Below are positions 9,176 through 19,938 of a DNA stretch of 64,000 nt, one piece after another. Both the position numbers and the translations under genes were made by a program. Source of the stretch: CADEED01 sp963839685. GTDB taxonomy: Bacteria > Pseudomonadota > Gammaproteobacteria > Steroidobacterales > Steroidobacteraceae. The stretch spans positions 73,584 through 137,583 of the forward strand of contig CAWIVS010000009.1 of the NCBI GenBank assembly GCA_963839685.1, read 5' to 3'. The notes beneath the pieces are model-generated. The model had not been told where the DNA came from. It searched no databases and worked only from the letters and a program-made list of their open reading frames with translations. The stretch's first letter is position 1. Every line of letters starts with the position of its first letter.

Positions 9176-9793
9176 ATGAGGCAGGCACTTTCGGTCGTCT
9201 CCGACAGAACTTATGCTGCGCTGGTGCAGCCTGCGGCCGAACCCGTTGACGATACTGAGCTCGCGCGTCGGATCATCGGGGCCGCATCGACGCGCGATGC
9301 CGAAGCCGAGGCGCTGCTCTGCCGGCGCTTCGCGCCACGCATCCGGCTGTTCGGCTTGAAGCGCCTGCGCAGCGACGCCGCGGCCGCGGACCTGGTCCAG
9401 GACGTACTGATGATGGTGCTGCAGAAGCTGCGCGCGGGCGCGGTGCGCGAACCCGAGCGCATCGCCTCGTTCATGCTCGGCACTGCGCGGCAACTGGTGA
9501 TCGACACGCGCCGCAATTCCGGCCGCCGCGAGCGGTTGCTCGACACCTTCGCGCTCGATCTGGAGCCGGATGATGCGCCGGCCGCGGAGGCGCTCGACAC
9601 CGATCGCCTGCAACATTGTTTGCAGGCTTTGCCCGAGCGTGAACGCTCGGTGGTGGTCATGACCTTCTATGACGAGTGCCCGGCCGAGATGCTCGGCGCG
9701 CAACTGGGACTGAACGCCGGCAACGTGCGGGTGATTCGTCATCGCGGTCTCAAACATCTGCGGGACTGCCTGCAATCCAGGGAGACCTCATGA
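9176..9793 (+). CDS. ECF-type RNA polymerase sigma factor
   Basis: This 205-residue protein contains sigma-70 region 2 (LCRRFAPRIRLFGLKRL, then AADLVQDVLMMVLQKLR) and region 4 (LQALPERERSVVVMTFYDE, then LGLNAGNVRVIRHRGLKHLRDCL). It would direct RNA polymerase to a small stress regulon. The stop overlaps the anti-sigma start (ATGA), the usual arrangement. No convincing ribosome-binding site precedes the ATG because an inverted repeat ends 7 nt upstream. Confidence 0.9.
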   Translation: MRQALSVVSDRTYAALVQPAAEPVDDTELARRIIGAASTRDAEAEALLCRRFAPRIRLFGLKRLRSDAAAADLVQDVLMMVLQKLRAGAVREPERIASFMLGTARQLVIDTRRNSGRRERLLDTFALDLEPDDAPAAEALDTDRLQHCLQALPERERSVVVMTFYDECPAEMLGAQLGLNAGNVRVIRHRGLKHLRDCLQSRETS

Positions 9794-10353
9794 AGCCTGT
9801 GCACGATGTGGAGCAGGATTCCACGCTGCTGAAGTACTGGCTCGACGAGCTGGGCGACCAGGAAGCCGCCGACTTCGAAGAGCACCTGTTCGGCTGCGAC
9901 TCCTGCACCGCGCGCTTGCGGGAGTTGCTGGAGCTGCGCGACTCGGTGCGCCGGGCGCTGCACGAAAGCCGCTTCGGCACTGCCGTCACGGCCGGGTTCA
10001 TTCAACGCTTGAAGGATTCCGGATTGCGTATCCGCGAGTACCAGCTCGACGCCGGCGGCAGCGTGTTATGCACGATTGCCCCCGATGACGACTTCGTCAT
10101 TTCGCGTCTGCGCGCGCCGCTCGCCGGTGTGCGCCAGCTCGACCTCGTGTGCGAGGACGGCGGCATGCAGCATCGCTCGGTCCACGTACCCTTCGATGCG
10201 GCCGCCAATGAAGTGGCGTTCATCCCGTCAGTCACGATGCTCCGATCGCTGGGCGTGGCGACCCAACGCGCCCGGCTGCTCGCCGTGACCCTGGACTCCG
10301 AGCGCCTCATCGCCGAGTACACCTTCAATCACAGACCCTGGGGGCAGATCTGA
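9790..10353 (+). CDS. Zinc-finger anti-sigma factor (zf-HC2 type)
   Basis: This is a 187-residue protein. The N-terminal anti-sigma domain has the E-EHLFGCDSCTARLREL signature, in which His and two Cys form the redox- or zinc-binding site. No transmembrane helix is visible, so it is likely a soluble regulator rather than a membrane-anchored one. The C-terminal half is beta-rich with no recognised family. It is translationally coupled to the preceding ECF sigma factor, which it should hold inactive. Confidence 0.85.
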   Translation: MKPVHDVEQDSTLLKYWLDELGDQEAADFEEHLFGCDSCTARLRELLELRDSVRRALHESRFGTAVTAGFIQRLKDSGLRIREYQLDAGGSVLCTIAPDDDFVISRLRAPLAGVRQLDLVCEDGGMQHRSVHVPFDAAANEVAFIPSVTMLRSLGVATQRARLLAVTLDSERLIAEYTFNHRPWGQI

Positions 10354-10436
10354 TCTGTCTTTGACCGGCGACAGTCGGGAACCGAAGTCGCACTTCGTTC
10401 GTGTCACTTCTTCAGGACACTAATTCTGGAGAAGTC

Positions 10437-11366
10437 ATGAAAAAGCAGTTCCCCTCCGTCGCCGTGGGCTCGGTCCTGGGAGCGATTCTTTGCATCTTGG
10501 TGCTAGGAATGCTCGCCGCCTGCGGCGACGGAGGCTCTGGCTCGTCGGATAGTCCGCCGCAGTTCGGACGCCTGACGCTGCGCATCACCGATTCACCGGT
10601 CACCTCCGCCAAGCGCGTGGTGGTCGAATTCACCGGCCTCGAAATCAAGCCAAAGGGTACCTCTGGCCCCGAGGTGTTCGACTTCGCGCCCCGGCAGATC
10701 GACCTGCTGGCGCTCGACGGCGGCGGCAGCGAGATCCTGCTGTCGGACGAACTGCTGCCGGCCGGTGAATACGAGTCGATCCGCCTCAAGGTGAATGCCG
10801 GGCGCGATGGGTCGGATTCGTTCATCGAACTGGACGATGGCTCGGTCCACCCGCTGTTCATCCCCAGCGGCAACCAGACCGGACTCAAGCTCATTCGTGG
10901 CTTCGTCATCGGCGCGGGCAGCACCCACAACTTCACCATCGATTTCGACCTGCGAAAGTCGGTGGTCTACCCGCCGGGACTCGGCGAGCCGTACTTGCTC
11001 AAGCCGGTGCTGCGCATGGTCAACAACCTGGAAGTCGGCACGCTCGAGGGCACGGTCGACCCGGCGCTGGTCGTGGATGACTGTATGCCGGCGGTCTATC
11101 TATTTACCGGCGCCGACGTGGTGCCGGACGACGTTGGCAGCGCAACGCCGCCGCTCGCGACCACCGCGGTGAATCTCGATGACATGACGGGTGCCTGGCG
11201 TTTCAAGGTTGCATTCGTGCCCGCCGGGCCGTACACGCTGGGCTTCACCTGCGCGGCGGACGATGATGGCGCGGAAACCGACGACGACATCACCTTCGCG
11301 GCGCCGATCAACGCCACCGTGACCGCCGGACAGACGACGACGGTGGAATTCCTGCCGCCACCATGA
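10437..11366 (+). CDS. DUF4382 lipoprotein
   Basis: A lipoprotein signal peptide ends at LGMLAAC. A Gly/Ser linker leads to a DUF4382 domain (about residues 40-190): LTLRITDSPVTSAKRVVVEF, then GEYESIRLKVNA. A second, beta-rich domain with ETDDDITF follows. DUF4382 domains are secreted and often bind metal or carbohydrate, but this is not established. The ATG at 10437 is chosen because the lysine-rich signal peptide begins there. It follows the ECF/anti-sigma pair and may be part of its regulon. Confidence 0.85.
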   Translation: MKKQFPSVAVGSVLGAILCILVLGMLAACGDGGSGSSDSPPQFGRLTLRITDSPVTSAKRVVVEFTGLEIKPKGTSGPEVFDFAPRQIDLLALDGGGSEILLSDELLPAGEYESIRLKVNAGRDGSDSFIELDDGSVHPLFIPSGNQTGLKLIRGFVIGAGSTHNFTIDFDLRKSVVYPPGLGEPYLLKPVLRMVNNLEVGTLEGTVDPALVVDDCMPAVYLFTGADVVPDDVGSATPPLATTAVNLDDMTGAWRFKVAFVPAGPYTLGFTCAADDDGAETDDDITFAAPINATVTAGQTTTVEFLPPP

Positions 11367-11433
11367 ACTTTCTCGAGGCGCGGCGCGGTTTTTGCGGCCC
11401 GTCGCGCCGGGGTGGGTTATCGTTGTCCTGAAA

Positions 11434-12012
11434 ATGCCCGATCCCCTGGCCGCGGAATTCGAACACCTGATGCGCGGGCATGTGCCCTCGCTGTATCGCT
11501 ACGCCTACCGCTGGACCCGCGACGTGGACCAGGCCGAGGACCTCGTGCAGGACACCTTGACCCGCCTGTACCAGGAGATGCCAAAGCTGCGGGAGATCGA
11601 ACTGATACGACCCTGGGCGGCGCGCGTGATGTACCGCATCTTCGTCGACACTCTGCGGCGCGCGCGTCGATCACCGGTGTCGTACGTGGGGCGCAGTGGC
11701 TCGACCGGCGCGCTGCTGGACGACGAGGAGGAGGAAATCGACGCCGCTGATGCGACCTGGGATCCAGTGGTGCTCACCGAGCAGATGCTGCAGCGGGAGC
11801 AAATCGCCGCGGCGTGGGTGCGACTGCACCAGCAACATCGCGTGGTGTTGTCGTTGCACGAAATCGAGGGGTACAGTCTGGACGAGGTGGCCACCATCAT
11901 CGCGGCACCGTTGGGGACGGCCAAATCCCGGCTGCACCGCGCGCGCAAGCACCTGCGTGCACTGTTAAGTGAGGGAACGAATTCCCATCCTCCGACGTGT
12001 AATCCTACATGA
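11434..12012 (+). CDS. ECF-type RNA polymerase sigma factor (second)
   Basis: About 192 residues carry region 2 (LYRYAYRWTRDVDQAEDLVQ, DTLTRLYQEM) and region 4 (LHQQHRVVLSLHEIEGYSL, then APLGTAKSRLHRARKHLR). An acidic insert (DDEEEEIDAAD) links the two. ATG 11434 is preferred over an upstream in-frame start at 11392 because region 2 begins right after it. The stop overlaps the next start by ATGA. It probably controls the secreted and outer-membrane genes that follow in the same run. Confidence 0.9.
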   Translation: MPDPLAAEFEHLMRGHVPSLYRYAYRWTRDVDQAEDLVQDTLTRLYQEMPKLREIELIRPWAARVMYRIFVDTLRRARRSPVSYVGRSGSTGALLDDEEEEIDAADATWDPVVLTEQMLQREQIAAAWVRLHQQHRVVLSLHEIEGYSLDEVATIIAAPLGTAKSRLHRARKHLRALLSEGTNSHPPTCNPT

Positions 12013-12593
12013 GCGACGATTTCGAAAAGCTGCGCGAGGGTCTGCGTGCGATGCCCGTGCCGGATGCACGGCCTGGCTTCGTCGATCGCGTGCTGACGAA
12101 TGCCACCTCGGCACACCGCCCACCACGGCCGAGCCGCATCCGCGCGGCCCTCGCGCGCCCGCTCACCTGGTGGGCAGCGGGCGCCGGCGCGGTGGCGGCG
12201 TCGATCGCGTGGCTGGTGCTCATGTCGGTGCGGACTGTCGTGCCCGCCGAGCCGAGCCTGACGCTGGCGCTGCACGAGAGCCGCGACGTCTCGCTGGTCA
12301 TCGATTCGGAGCGCGACCTGGAAGGGGCGACCATCCGGCTGTACGTCACCGGCAGCGTGGCGCTGGCCGGCTATGAAGATCAGCACGAAATCCAGTGGCT
12401 GGCGTCACTCACCCAGGGCGCGAACCTGCTGTCGCTGCCGGTCGTCGCGCGCACTCCCGGCGAGGGACGCGTCGTGGCCGAGATCGAACACGACGGGCGC
12501 ACGCGGCGAGTCAGTGTCGCGATGCACGTGTCGGCTCCTGCCAGCATTTCGTTTGCACCCGCACGCGCAACCACGCAGGATGACATCGCATGA
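12009..12593 (+). CDS. Putative membrane-anchored anti-sigma factor
   Basis: This is a 194-residue protein with a short cytoplasmic N-terminus (MSDDFEKLREGLRAMPVPDARPGF is the anti-sigma-like part, read in pieces), one membrane helix near residues 57-76 and a periplasmic beta-rich domain. Position and topology, overlapping the ECF gene by ATGA, point to an anti-sigma role; there is no zinc-finger motif. It also overlaps the next gene by ATGA. The call rests mainly on context. Confidence 0.65.
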   Translation: MSDDFEKLREGLRAMPVPDARPGFVDRVLTNATSAHRPPRPSRIRAALARPLTWWAAGAGAVAASIAWLVLMSVRTVVPAEPSLTLALHESRDVSLVIDSERDLEGATIRLYVTGSVALAGYEDQHEIQWLASLTQGANLLSLPVVARTPGEGRVVAEIEHDGRTRRVSVAMHVSAPASISFAPARATTQDDIA

Positions 12594-13066
12594 ACAGTAA
12601 AGGCATCATGTGGCGTGCGCGGCGCCGAATACTGGTTTTCGTCTCCACGATGTTCGTCGTCTCGGTGGGGTTCGCGCAGACGCCGCCCGCGAGCAGCGAC
12701 GAAGATCTCGACGTCACCATGCGGATCATCGTCGATCCGGATGCGAAGGTGCCTGACGAGATCGTGCGCCGGATCGCCCTGCCCAAACCGCAACCGGCGA
12801 CCGCTACACCGCCCCAGTCGGACGAGAAGTCAGACGACAAGTCCAACAAGCAGGCTGACAAACCAAACCAGCAGAACAAACCTGCTGACCCAGGCAATCA
12901 ACGCGGTTCGGGGGCTCAGGGACAGGGTCGCGACTTTGGTCAGCAGACGGCCGAACAGGCCAGGGAGCACGCTGAAGAGGCCCGGCGTAACAAAGACAAG
13001 GACAAGCCTCCCAAACCTCCAAAGCCTCCAAAGCCTCCAGGCCCACCGCCACGCGACCCAGGCTAA
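12590..13066 (+). CDS. Secreted low-complexity protein with PPK repeats
   Basis: The 158-residue protein has a signal peptide cleaved after GFA near residue 29. An acidic, ordered segment (DEDLDVTMRIIVDPDA) is followed by a long hydrophilic tail rich in Lys, Gln, Asp and Asn, ending in three PPKPPK repeats and GPPPRDPG. Such tails are typical of periplasmic spacers or wall-associated proteins. No family is recognised. It sits between the anti-sigma gene and a TPR/beta-barrel gene and probably works with them at the envelope. Confidence 0.7.
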   Translation: MNSKGIMWRARRRILVFVSTMFVVSVGFAQTPPASSDEDLDVTMRIIVDPDAKVPDEIVRRIALPKPQPATATPPQSDEKSDDKSNKQADKPNQQNKPADPGNQRGSGAQGQGRDFGQQTAEQAREHAEEARRNKDKDKPPKPPKPPKPPGPPPRDPG

Positions 13067-13077
13067 GTCGCCGCACT

Positions 13078-14327
13078 ATGCGGCGTTTGCGTTTTTGATC
13101 GGGCTCACGCTGCTGAGCGGCGCGCGTACGCATGCCGCCACGGCGGATGCGCAGGCGCGATTCACCGAGGCACGGGCGGCGTTCGATTCGGAAAACTTTC
13201 CCCAGGCGCTGGTGTTGTTCGAGCAGGCGTTGGCGCTCGGCATGAACGGCCCGGCGGTTCATTACAACATCGGCGTCGCGGCGTATCGCAGTGGTGATCT
13301 GGCGCGCGCCGAACGCGCCTTCCAGGAAGTGGCGCGCACGCCGGCCATGGCCGCACTGGCGCACTACAACCTCGGACTGGTCGCCATTAAACGCGGTGAG
13401 TCGCGCGCGGCCCGCGACGAGTTCGTGCGCGCGGCACGCGATGCCGGCGATGAGCGACTCGCCGCGCTCGCGACGCGGCGCCTCGACGAATTGCCGCCAG
13501 AGCCACCACCGCTCGCCTGGTCACTGTATGCCCGCGGCGGCGCCGGTTACGACGACAACGTGGCGCTGCGCTCCGAGTCCATCGAAAGCTCCGGCACTGG
13601 CGAAGACGATGTGTTCGCGGAATTGCTGGCCTCGGCCAGCGTTTCTTTTGGACAGGACTGGCAGGTGGACGCGGCGGTGGCGGCGCTGGATTACACCGAG
13701 CTCGATGAATTCGACCAGGGCGTCCTGTCACTCGGTGTGCGGCGTGGATTCTCATGGGATGCGTGGGATCTCGAGGCCGGCGGCTACGGCACGCAACAGA
13801 CGCTCGCGCACGACGTGTTTGAACGATCCGCGGGCGTCGGCCTGCGCGCGACAAACACGCTGCGTAGCGGAGGCCTTCTGCAGGCGCAGATTCGCGCCAC
13901 CGCGGTCGATGGCGAAGGTGATTTCTCGGGCCTGTCCGGCTCGCGCGCCGAGCTCGGTGTGAACTACGACTGGAGCTGGCAGGCGTGGAATTTTGATGCT
14001 TACACTCGCGCCGAGCTCAACGACAGCGAAGACGACGTGTTCGCCTCGCGCTGGGCGGAACTCGGCGGACTGGCGCAGTGGGCGATGTCACCGCGCTGGA
14101 CCTTCTCGGCCGGCGGCAGCGTGCGTCGCACGCGACACCCGGCCCAGGAAGTGTCGCCGGAACCCTGGAAAGACCGTCGTTCCACGCTCCGGCTCGGTGT
14201 GGTGTGGAAGCCGTGGCAGCAGGCCCAGGTGTCCGTGCGATACGAACATGAACAGAATTCGTCTCCCGTCGAATCCTTCGACTACAAACGAAACTGGGTC
14301 GCCGCGTCGATCGAATACTGGCGCTGA
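13078..14327 (+). CDS. TPR plus outer-membrane beta-barrel protein, uncertain start
   Basis: The mature protein has TPR repeats (EARAAFDSENFPQALVLFEQ; VHYNIGVAAYRSGDLARAER; LAHYNLGLVAIKRGESRAAR), then about 270 residues of alternating aromatic/polar beta strands ending in W-R, as in outer-membrane barrels. The frame is open far upstream, but that part is a shadow of the previous gene. ATG 13078 followed by one extra T in the T5 run at 13092-13096 would give an ideal signal peptide (MRRLRFLIGLTLLSGARTHA). As written, only TTG 13095 starts in frame. It is the last gene of the ECF operon. Confidence 0.7.
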
Positions 14328-14387
14328 ATCATGGACCGGGCACACCCTTATGGCGCCGCGCCGCGGACGCGGGCATCATGCATCGAA

Positions 14388-14996
14388 ATGTACATCCGTC
14401 ATCGGCTTCGACCCGGGTGCGTGTTTTTCCTGGCACTCGCGTCAATCCTCGCTGTTCCAGCAACCGCGGCCGAAAACCCTCTTCCTCATGCTTTCACCTT
14501 TTATGCCGGACGGATCTCGTCGGAAGAAACCTGGCACGACGTCCTGGTCCATCCGTTCAGCAAGCAGTACACCGACACCTATATCGTGGCCGGCTCGTAT
14601 TCGCGCGCGTTCGCCGAATATCGCGACGGGGGACTGCGCCGGGAGGCTGAGATCAACGTCGCGTACAACCACGGCGGACAGGATCACTGGGAACTCAACG
14701 TCGTGCCGATCACGCTGCGCTGGATGCGTTTTCCCTGGAGCGAGCACGTGCACACCACCGCGGCCTTCGGCCTCGGATTGTCCTATGCCTTCGGCCGACC
14801 GGACGTGGAGTACGAGCTCGAAAACGACTCGCAGCGACTCCTTCTCTACTGGTTGCTGGAGCTCACCGCGGGTCCACGCGAAGGGCCGTGGTCGGCCGTG
14901 ATTCGCCTGCACCACCGCTCGCCTGGCTGGGGCGCCATGGGCATAGCCGATGGCGGCATGAACGCACCGAGCATCGGGTTCCGCTACGAGTTCTAA
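14388..14996 (+). CDS. Putative outer-membrane protein, lipid A deacylase-like
   Basis: About 202 residues with a signal peptide ending at ATAA. The body is made of short amphipathic beta strands and ends with the outer-membrane signature IGFRYEF. The segment RLHHRSPGWGAMG has the His-Ser-Asn-like arrangement seen in PagL-type deacylases, but the match is weak and the catalytic set is not clear. It follows the TPR/barrel gene by about 60 nt and may share its transcript. Confidence 0.55.
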   Translation: MYIRHRLRPGCVFFLALASILAVPATAAENPLPHAFTFYAGRISSEETWHDVLVHPFSKQYTDTYIVAGSYSRAFAEYRDGGLRREAEINVAYNHGGQDHWELNVVPITLRWMRFPWSEHVHTTAAFGLGLSYAFGRPDVEYELENDSQRLLLYWLLELTAGPREGPWSAVIRLHHRSPGWGAMGIADGGMNAPSIGFRYEF

Positions 14997-15186
14997 CGTC
15001 CCGCGCGCAAAGGGAATTCCTGCGTGACTTGCGGGAACCGGGGTTTGCGTTCACCCTGACGCCGGTCTGACTACCCGGACTGGAGCCCGACAACCGCTGG
15101 GTCCACGGCCCTTGCCCTGTCTGCTCGGGTCATGCCGCGGTCTGGACCGCTCCCAACTACCCGCGGCACCCACCCCGTGAAGTTCA

Positions 15187-16317
15187 ATGGAGAGGCGAAC
15201 TGCTGACCGTGGCGTGAATGCGCCGAACTACTCGGTCGGCGACTACGACTATTGGGTCGCGGCGCCGCGCGACGAGGCCATCGTGCGCGCCATCTTCGCG
15301 CGTGTTGCCACCGGCGGGCGGATGCAGTTGTCGTTTCGCCGCGAACCAGACCCCTTCGTCAGTTTCGGCAGTCTCGCGCACGGCTACATCGTGGCCCGCA
15401 ACCGCCGCAGTGGCGAATACGTCGGCGTGTGCGAGCGCGTGATACGCGAGGTGTTCGTGAACGGCGAGGCGTGCACGCTGCCCTACCTGGCCGGGCTGCG
15501 CGTGGTGCCGGGCTTCCGCCATCGACGGCTGGTGCTGCGCGGTGGCTTCGAGGCGGTGCGGCGGTTGCTCACGGCACCGGACGACCTGCCCTGGTCGCTC
15601 ACCTCCATCATGAGCGACAACGCCAACGCGCGCCGGCTGCTGGGCGCCAATCTCGCGGGCATGCCGCGTTTCGAGCCGGCGGGCGAGTTCTCCACGTTCG
15701 CACTGCTGCCCGCGGGAACGATCGAGCTCGAGCGCGCCACCGAGGCCGACCTGCCGGCGATCGCGGAGCTGCTGCTGCGCCAGGGTGCCCGCAGCCAGTT
15801 CGCCGCCTGCTGGCGCGCGCCGACACTGGCCGAGTTCGCGCGACAAGGCTGGCTCACACCCGCGGATTATTTCCTGGTGCGCAATGGTCGCACCATCCGC
15901 GCCTGTGCCGCGCTCTGGGATCAGTCCGCACAACGTCAGCTCGTGGTGGCCGGTTATTCGCCCTGGCTGCGGCGCACCCGCCCCGTCATCAACTTCGCGG
16001 CACGTCTGACCGGCTCGCCACGCTTACCCGCTCCCGGTGATCCGCTGCGCGCCGCCTACCTGTCGCTGGTGGCGGTCGACGATGCCGCGTCCGGAGATCT
16101 CGCCATGTTGGTGGCCGCCGCGCGTGCCGAGGCGCGGCGCCGCAAACTCCACGTGGTGTTTGCCGGTTTGCCAAGCGTGCATGCGCATGCCGCGCAGTTG
16201 CGCGCCATCGCCGGGCGGCGCGAGTATCCATCGCAGCTCTACGTGGTGCGCTGGCCGGAAGACGCAGCGCCCCTGTTTGACGACCGTCCGGCGGCACCGG
16301 AAGTCGCTTTTCTCTAG
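15187..16317 (+). CDS. GNAT-type N-acyltransferase, two-domain
   Basis: The 376-residue protein has an N-terminal GNAT-like half in which VCERVIREVFVNG and LPYLAGLRVVPGFRHRRLVL form the acetyl-CoA-binding strand and loop. A second GNAT-like half follows (IELERATEADLPAIAELLLR). It lacks signal peptide and membrane helices. Substrate is unknown. The gene stands alone, with a 190-nt gap upstream in which no gene is visible. Confidence 0.7.
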   Translation: MERRTADRGVNAPNYSVGDYDYWVAAPRDEAIVRAIFARVATGGRMQLSFRREPDPFVSFGSLAHGYIVARNRRSGEYVGVCERVIREVFVNGEACTLPYLAGLRVVPGFRHRRLVLRGGFEAVRRLLTAPDDLPWSLTSIMSDNANARRLLGANLAGMPRFEPAGEFSTFALLPAGTIELERATEADLPAIAELLLRQGARSQFAACWRAPTLAEFARQGWLTPADYFLVRNGRTIRACAALWDQSAQRQLVVAGYSPWLRRTRPVINFAARLTGSPRLPAPGDPLRAAYLSLVAVDDAASGDLAMLVAAARAEARRRKLHVVFAGLPSVHAHAAQLRAIAGRREYPSQLYVVRWPEDAAPLFDDRPAAPEVAFL

Positions 16318-16391
16318 CCAAACGGCTGTCGAATTTGCGGCGTGCCATTCGACCAGTTCCTGAACCCCACGAATTTTCAGGAGTTAGAGTC

Positions 16392-17060
16392 ATGCGTTCC
16401 GCCACCCTGCTTGTCCTTCTGGCCCTGACCGCCGCCGCCACACAGGTCGTCGCGGTCGGACAAGACGCTCCCAAAGACGCTCCAGCGCCCTCCACCGCGC
16501 CCGTTCCCAAGGGCGACTACGTCATCGACAAGGCGCACACCAGCCTGCTGTTTCGCGTCAGTCACCTCGGATTCTCCACCTATACCGGCCGGTTCACGCG
16601 AGTCGATGCCAGGCTGCAATTCGATCCCGCCAACATCGCCGCGTCGCGCGTCAACGTGAACGTCGATCCGCGCTCGATCGAGGCCGACAATGCGCCGTCG
16701 GGATTCCTGCAGACCCTGGCGGGCAACCAGTGGTTAGACGCCGATCGCTTCCCCGAGTTGAAATTCCAAACGCAGTCGGTCGAACTGACCGGCGCGAACA
16801 GCTTCCGCATCCATGGGCAACTCACGCTGCATGGCGTGACCAAGCCTGTCGTGCTCGAGGCGAAATACAACGGCGGCTACGCCGGGCATACCTACGAGCC
16901 GCAGGCGCGCGTGGGCTTCTCCGCGCAGGGCACTCTCAAGCGGTCGGACTTCGGCGTGAGTTATGGGATCCCCGACCCGGGCAGCAGCTTCGGCGTCGGC
17001 GATAATGTCGCGATCGTCCTCGAGACCGAATTCTCCGGGCCTCCGCTCAAGGCTCCCTAA
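16392..17060 (+). CDS. YceI family periplasmic lipid-binding protein
   Basis: The 222-residue protein has a signal peptide, a short Pro/Ala-rich linker and a YceI lipocalin-like domain: YVIDKAHTSLLFRVSHLGFS, then TGANSFRIHGQLTLHGVTKPV and GTLKRSDFGVSYGI. Members bind isoprenoid chains in a deep barrel in the periplasm. The ATG at 16392 follows GAGTTAGAGTC. No linked operon is apparent. Confidence 0.93.
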   Translation: MRSATLLVLLALTAAATQVVAVGQDAPKDAPAPSTAPVPKGDYVIDKAHTSLLFRVSHLGFSTYTGRFTRVDARLQFDPANIAASRVNVNVDPRSIEADNAPSGFLQTLAGNQWLDADRFPELKFQTQSVELTGANSFRIHGQLTLHGVTKPVVLEAKYNGGYAGHTYEPQARVGFSAQGTLKRSDFGVSYGIPDPGSSFGVGDNVAIVLETEFSGPPLKAP

Positions 17061-17088
17061 GGGGCGAACCGTCACAAGACCGGCCTAG

Positions 17089-18361
<1,273 letters not shown>

Positions 18362-18366
<5 letters not shown>

Positions 18367-18384
18367 CAAAAGGGATCAGCCCTC
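18362..18384. repeat. Degenerate REP-like half copy
   Basis: CTAGCAAAAGGGATCAGCCC matches the second hairpin of the 5129 copy when that copy is read on the other strand (CTAGCAAAAGGGGTCAGTCC). It overlaps the end of the hybrid-kinase gene. Confidence 0.5.
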
Positions 18385-18450
18385 CGCGCGCGCCCAGGTG
18401 GGCCTGGCGCGCACCGATGAGGCGCTGCGCGCGTTCGACACCCGGTGAAT

Positions 18451-18492
18451 GGATTAGTCACGCGCGCCCGCCCCCCGGCTGACTACTAATCC
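18451..18492. other. Imperfect inverted repeat downstream of the kinase
   Basis: GGATTAGTCA and TGACTACTAATCC can pair across a C-rich 19-nt loop with one two-base bulge. There is no T-run. It lies in a 267-nt gap and could be a transcription stop or an operator for the gene at 18634. The rest of the gap holds only a short coding-like stretch at about 18390-18447. Confidence 0.4.
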
Positions 18493-18633
18493 CACGGCAA
18501 CGCAATTTCCTGCGCCGTAAGGCGGAATGCGCCGACGAACCGATACGGTTCGCTCCCACGGTGCCGATAGCCGCGACAGCGCATCGTGACGTCACGGCGC
18601 GCGTCAATGCGACGCGCCCCACGAGAGGGACCC

Positions 18634-19715
18634 ATGTCGTCGTGGCCGGCGCGAATTGCGTCAATGTTGCTCCTGTCCGCCTTCGCGCACGCGGATGACG
18701 TCGCGCCTGCCTCGAATTCGCAGGACGACACCGCGCCCTACGCGATGACCGACGAAGACGCCGCGATCGTCGGCGTGGGCACCGCCAGCGTGCCCATCGG
18801 CTACGTGAACAAGAAGGATCCGTGGATCGATCGCGCGCACAACGGCGTGTTCAACGCGGTGTGGCGTTCGGCCATGCGCGTCGACCAGTGGTTTGGCTCC
18901 ACCGCCAGCGATGCCGCGTACAGGAAACCAGCGGGTCGATCGCACCGGCGTTGCTGTACGACGAGTTCGACGGCTTCCAGCCGCGCCTCCGCTTCCAGGT
19001 GGACGTGCCGCTGCCGCGGATCAACGAGCGCTTTCACGCCTTCATCGGGCGCGTGAATCCCGACGAGTACGTCACCGAGCGCAAACCGGGTTCGGGCGCC
19101 TTCGCCCGCCAGTACGGTCCGGCCGAGGACGACGAGACGCTGCTCGGCATTCGTTACCGCGAGCCCAAACAAGGCGGACGCTTCGAGGCGGATGCGGGGC
19201 TGCGCCTCCGCTCACCGCTCGATCCCTTCGTCAAGGGCAGCTGGCGCTTCGATCATGGAAGTTCTGAGTCGACACTGTTCTCATTTCGCGAAACCGCCTT
19301 CTGGCGCAACAGCGAGAAGTTCGGCTTCACCAGCCGCATCGACATCGAGCGAGTGTTCAGCGACGTGTGGCTGCTGCGCTGGACGGGCTCGGGCACCATA
19401 TCCCAACGTACCGAGGGCGTGCGAGGCTACACCTCGCTCACCGCGCTGCGCGGATTGCCGAATCGGCGCGCGATCGGCGCCGAGCTGTTCACCGGGGGTG
19501 AGTTCGACGCCGACGTGCCGCTCGGCGATTACGGACTGAAACTTGCCTACCGGCAAAGCGTGGCGCGCGACTGGCTGGTGCTGGAGACGCGCGTCAGTCT
19601 TACGTTTCCGCGGCACGAGCTGGCACAGGTGCGCGAGGCGACCTGGGGCGTGGGCGTCGGTCTCGAGATGTTCTTCGGTACCGACGAGTTCCTCGCGCGC
19701 CCCGTCACTTTTTGA
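18634..19715 (+). pseudogene. Putative outer-membrane protein, one frameshift
   Basis: ATG 18634 has a good AGAGGGA site and begins a signal peptide. The first frame runs to FGSTASDAAY at about 18921. The second, matching frame continues with QETSGSIAPALLYDEFDGF and runs to a C-terminal Phe at 19715. A single missing base after 18921 explains the break. The body is rich in beta strands (FVKGSWRFDH, LVLETRVSLTFPR), consistent with a barrel of about 360 residues. No family is recognised with confidence. Confidence 0.65.
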
Positions 19716-19857
19716 TTACTCCTCGCGTTTCGAGGAGAGTTTCCACTCGCTCGTGCAGCCGGGGATGTCGATCCAGTTGGCTTCGGTGGCCGTTTTCTTT
19801 CTTGCAGGCGGCCAACAACAGCAGAGTGACCAGTGCCAGCGTATTGATGGTTTTCAT
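19705..19857 (-). CDS. Small lipoprotein
   Basis: The 50-residue protein has a short lipoprotein signal (LVTLLLLAAC) followed by a charged tail (KKENGHRSQLDRHPRLHERV). It converges on the preceding outer-membrane gene and overlaps its stop by 11 nt. An in-frame start ten codons upstream (19887) is possible but less likely. No function can be assigned; the call rests on the clear lipobox. Confidence 0.5.
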   Translation of the reverse strand: MKTINTLALVTLLLLAACKKENGHRSQLDRHPRLHERVETLLETRGVIKK

Positions 19858-19938
19858 GTGAGATAGAGCGCAAAAGGCCGCTCGCACGGCTCACGGGAGT
19901 TATATGTGGCTTACATTCGGGCAAAGTAAGCTGTCGCC

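Noticed and set aside
12615..13077. Open frame upstream of the TPR gene that would add about 150 residues
   Set aside because: Its composition is Arg/Ser-rich and it lies over the PPK-repeat gene in another frame; it is a shadow of that gene.
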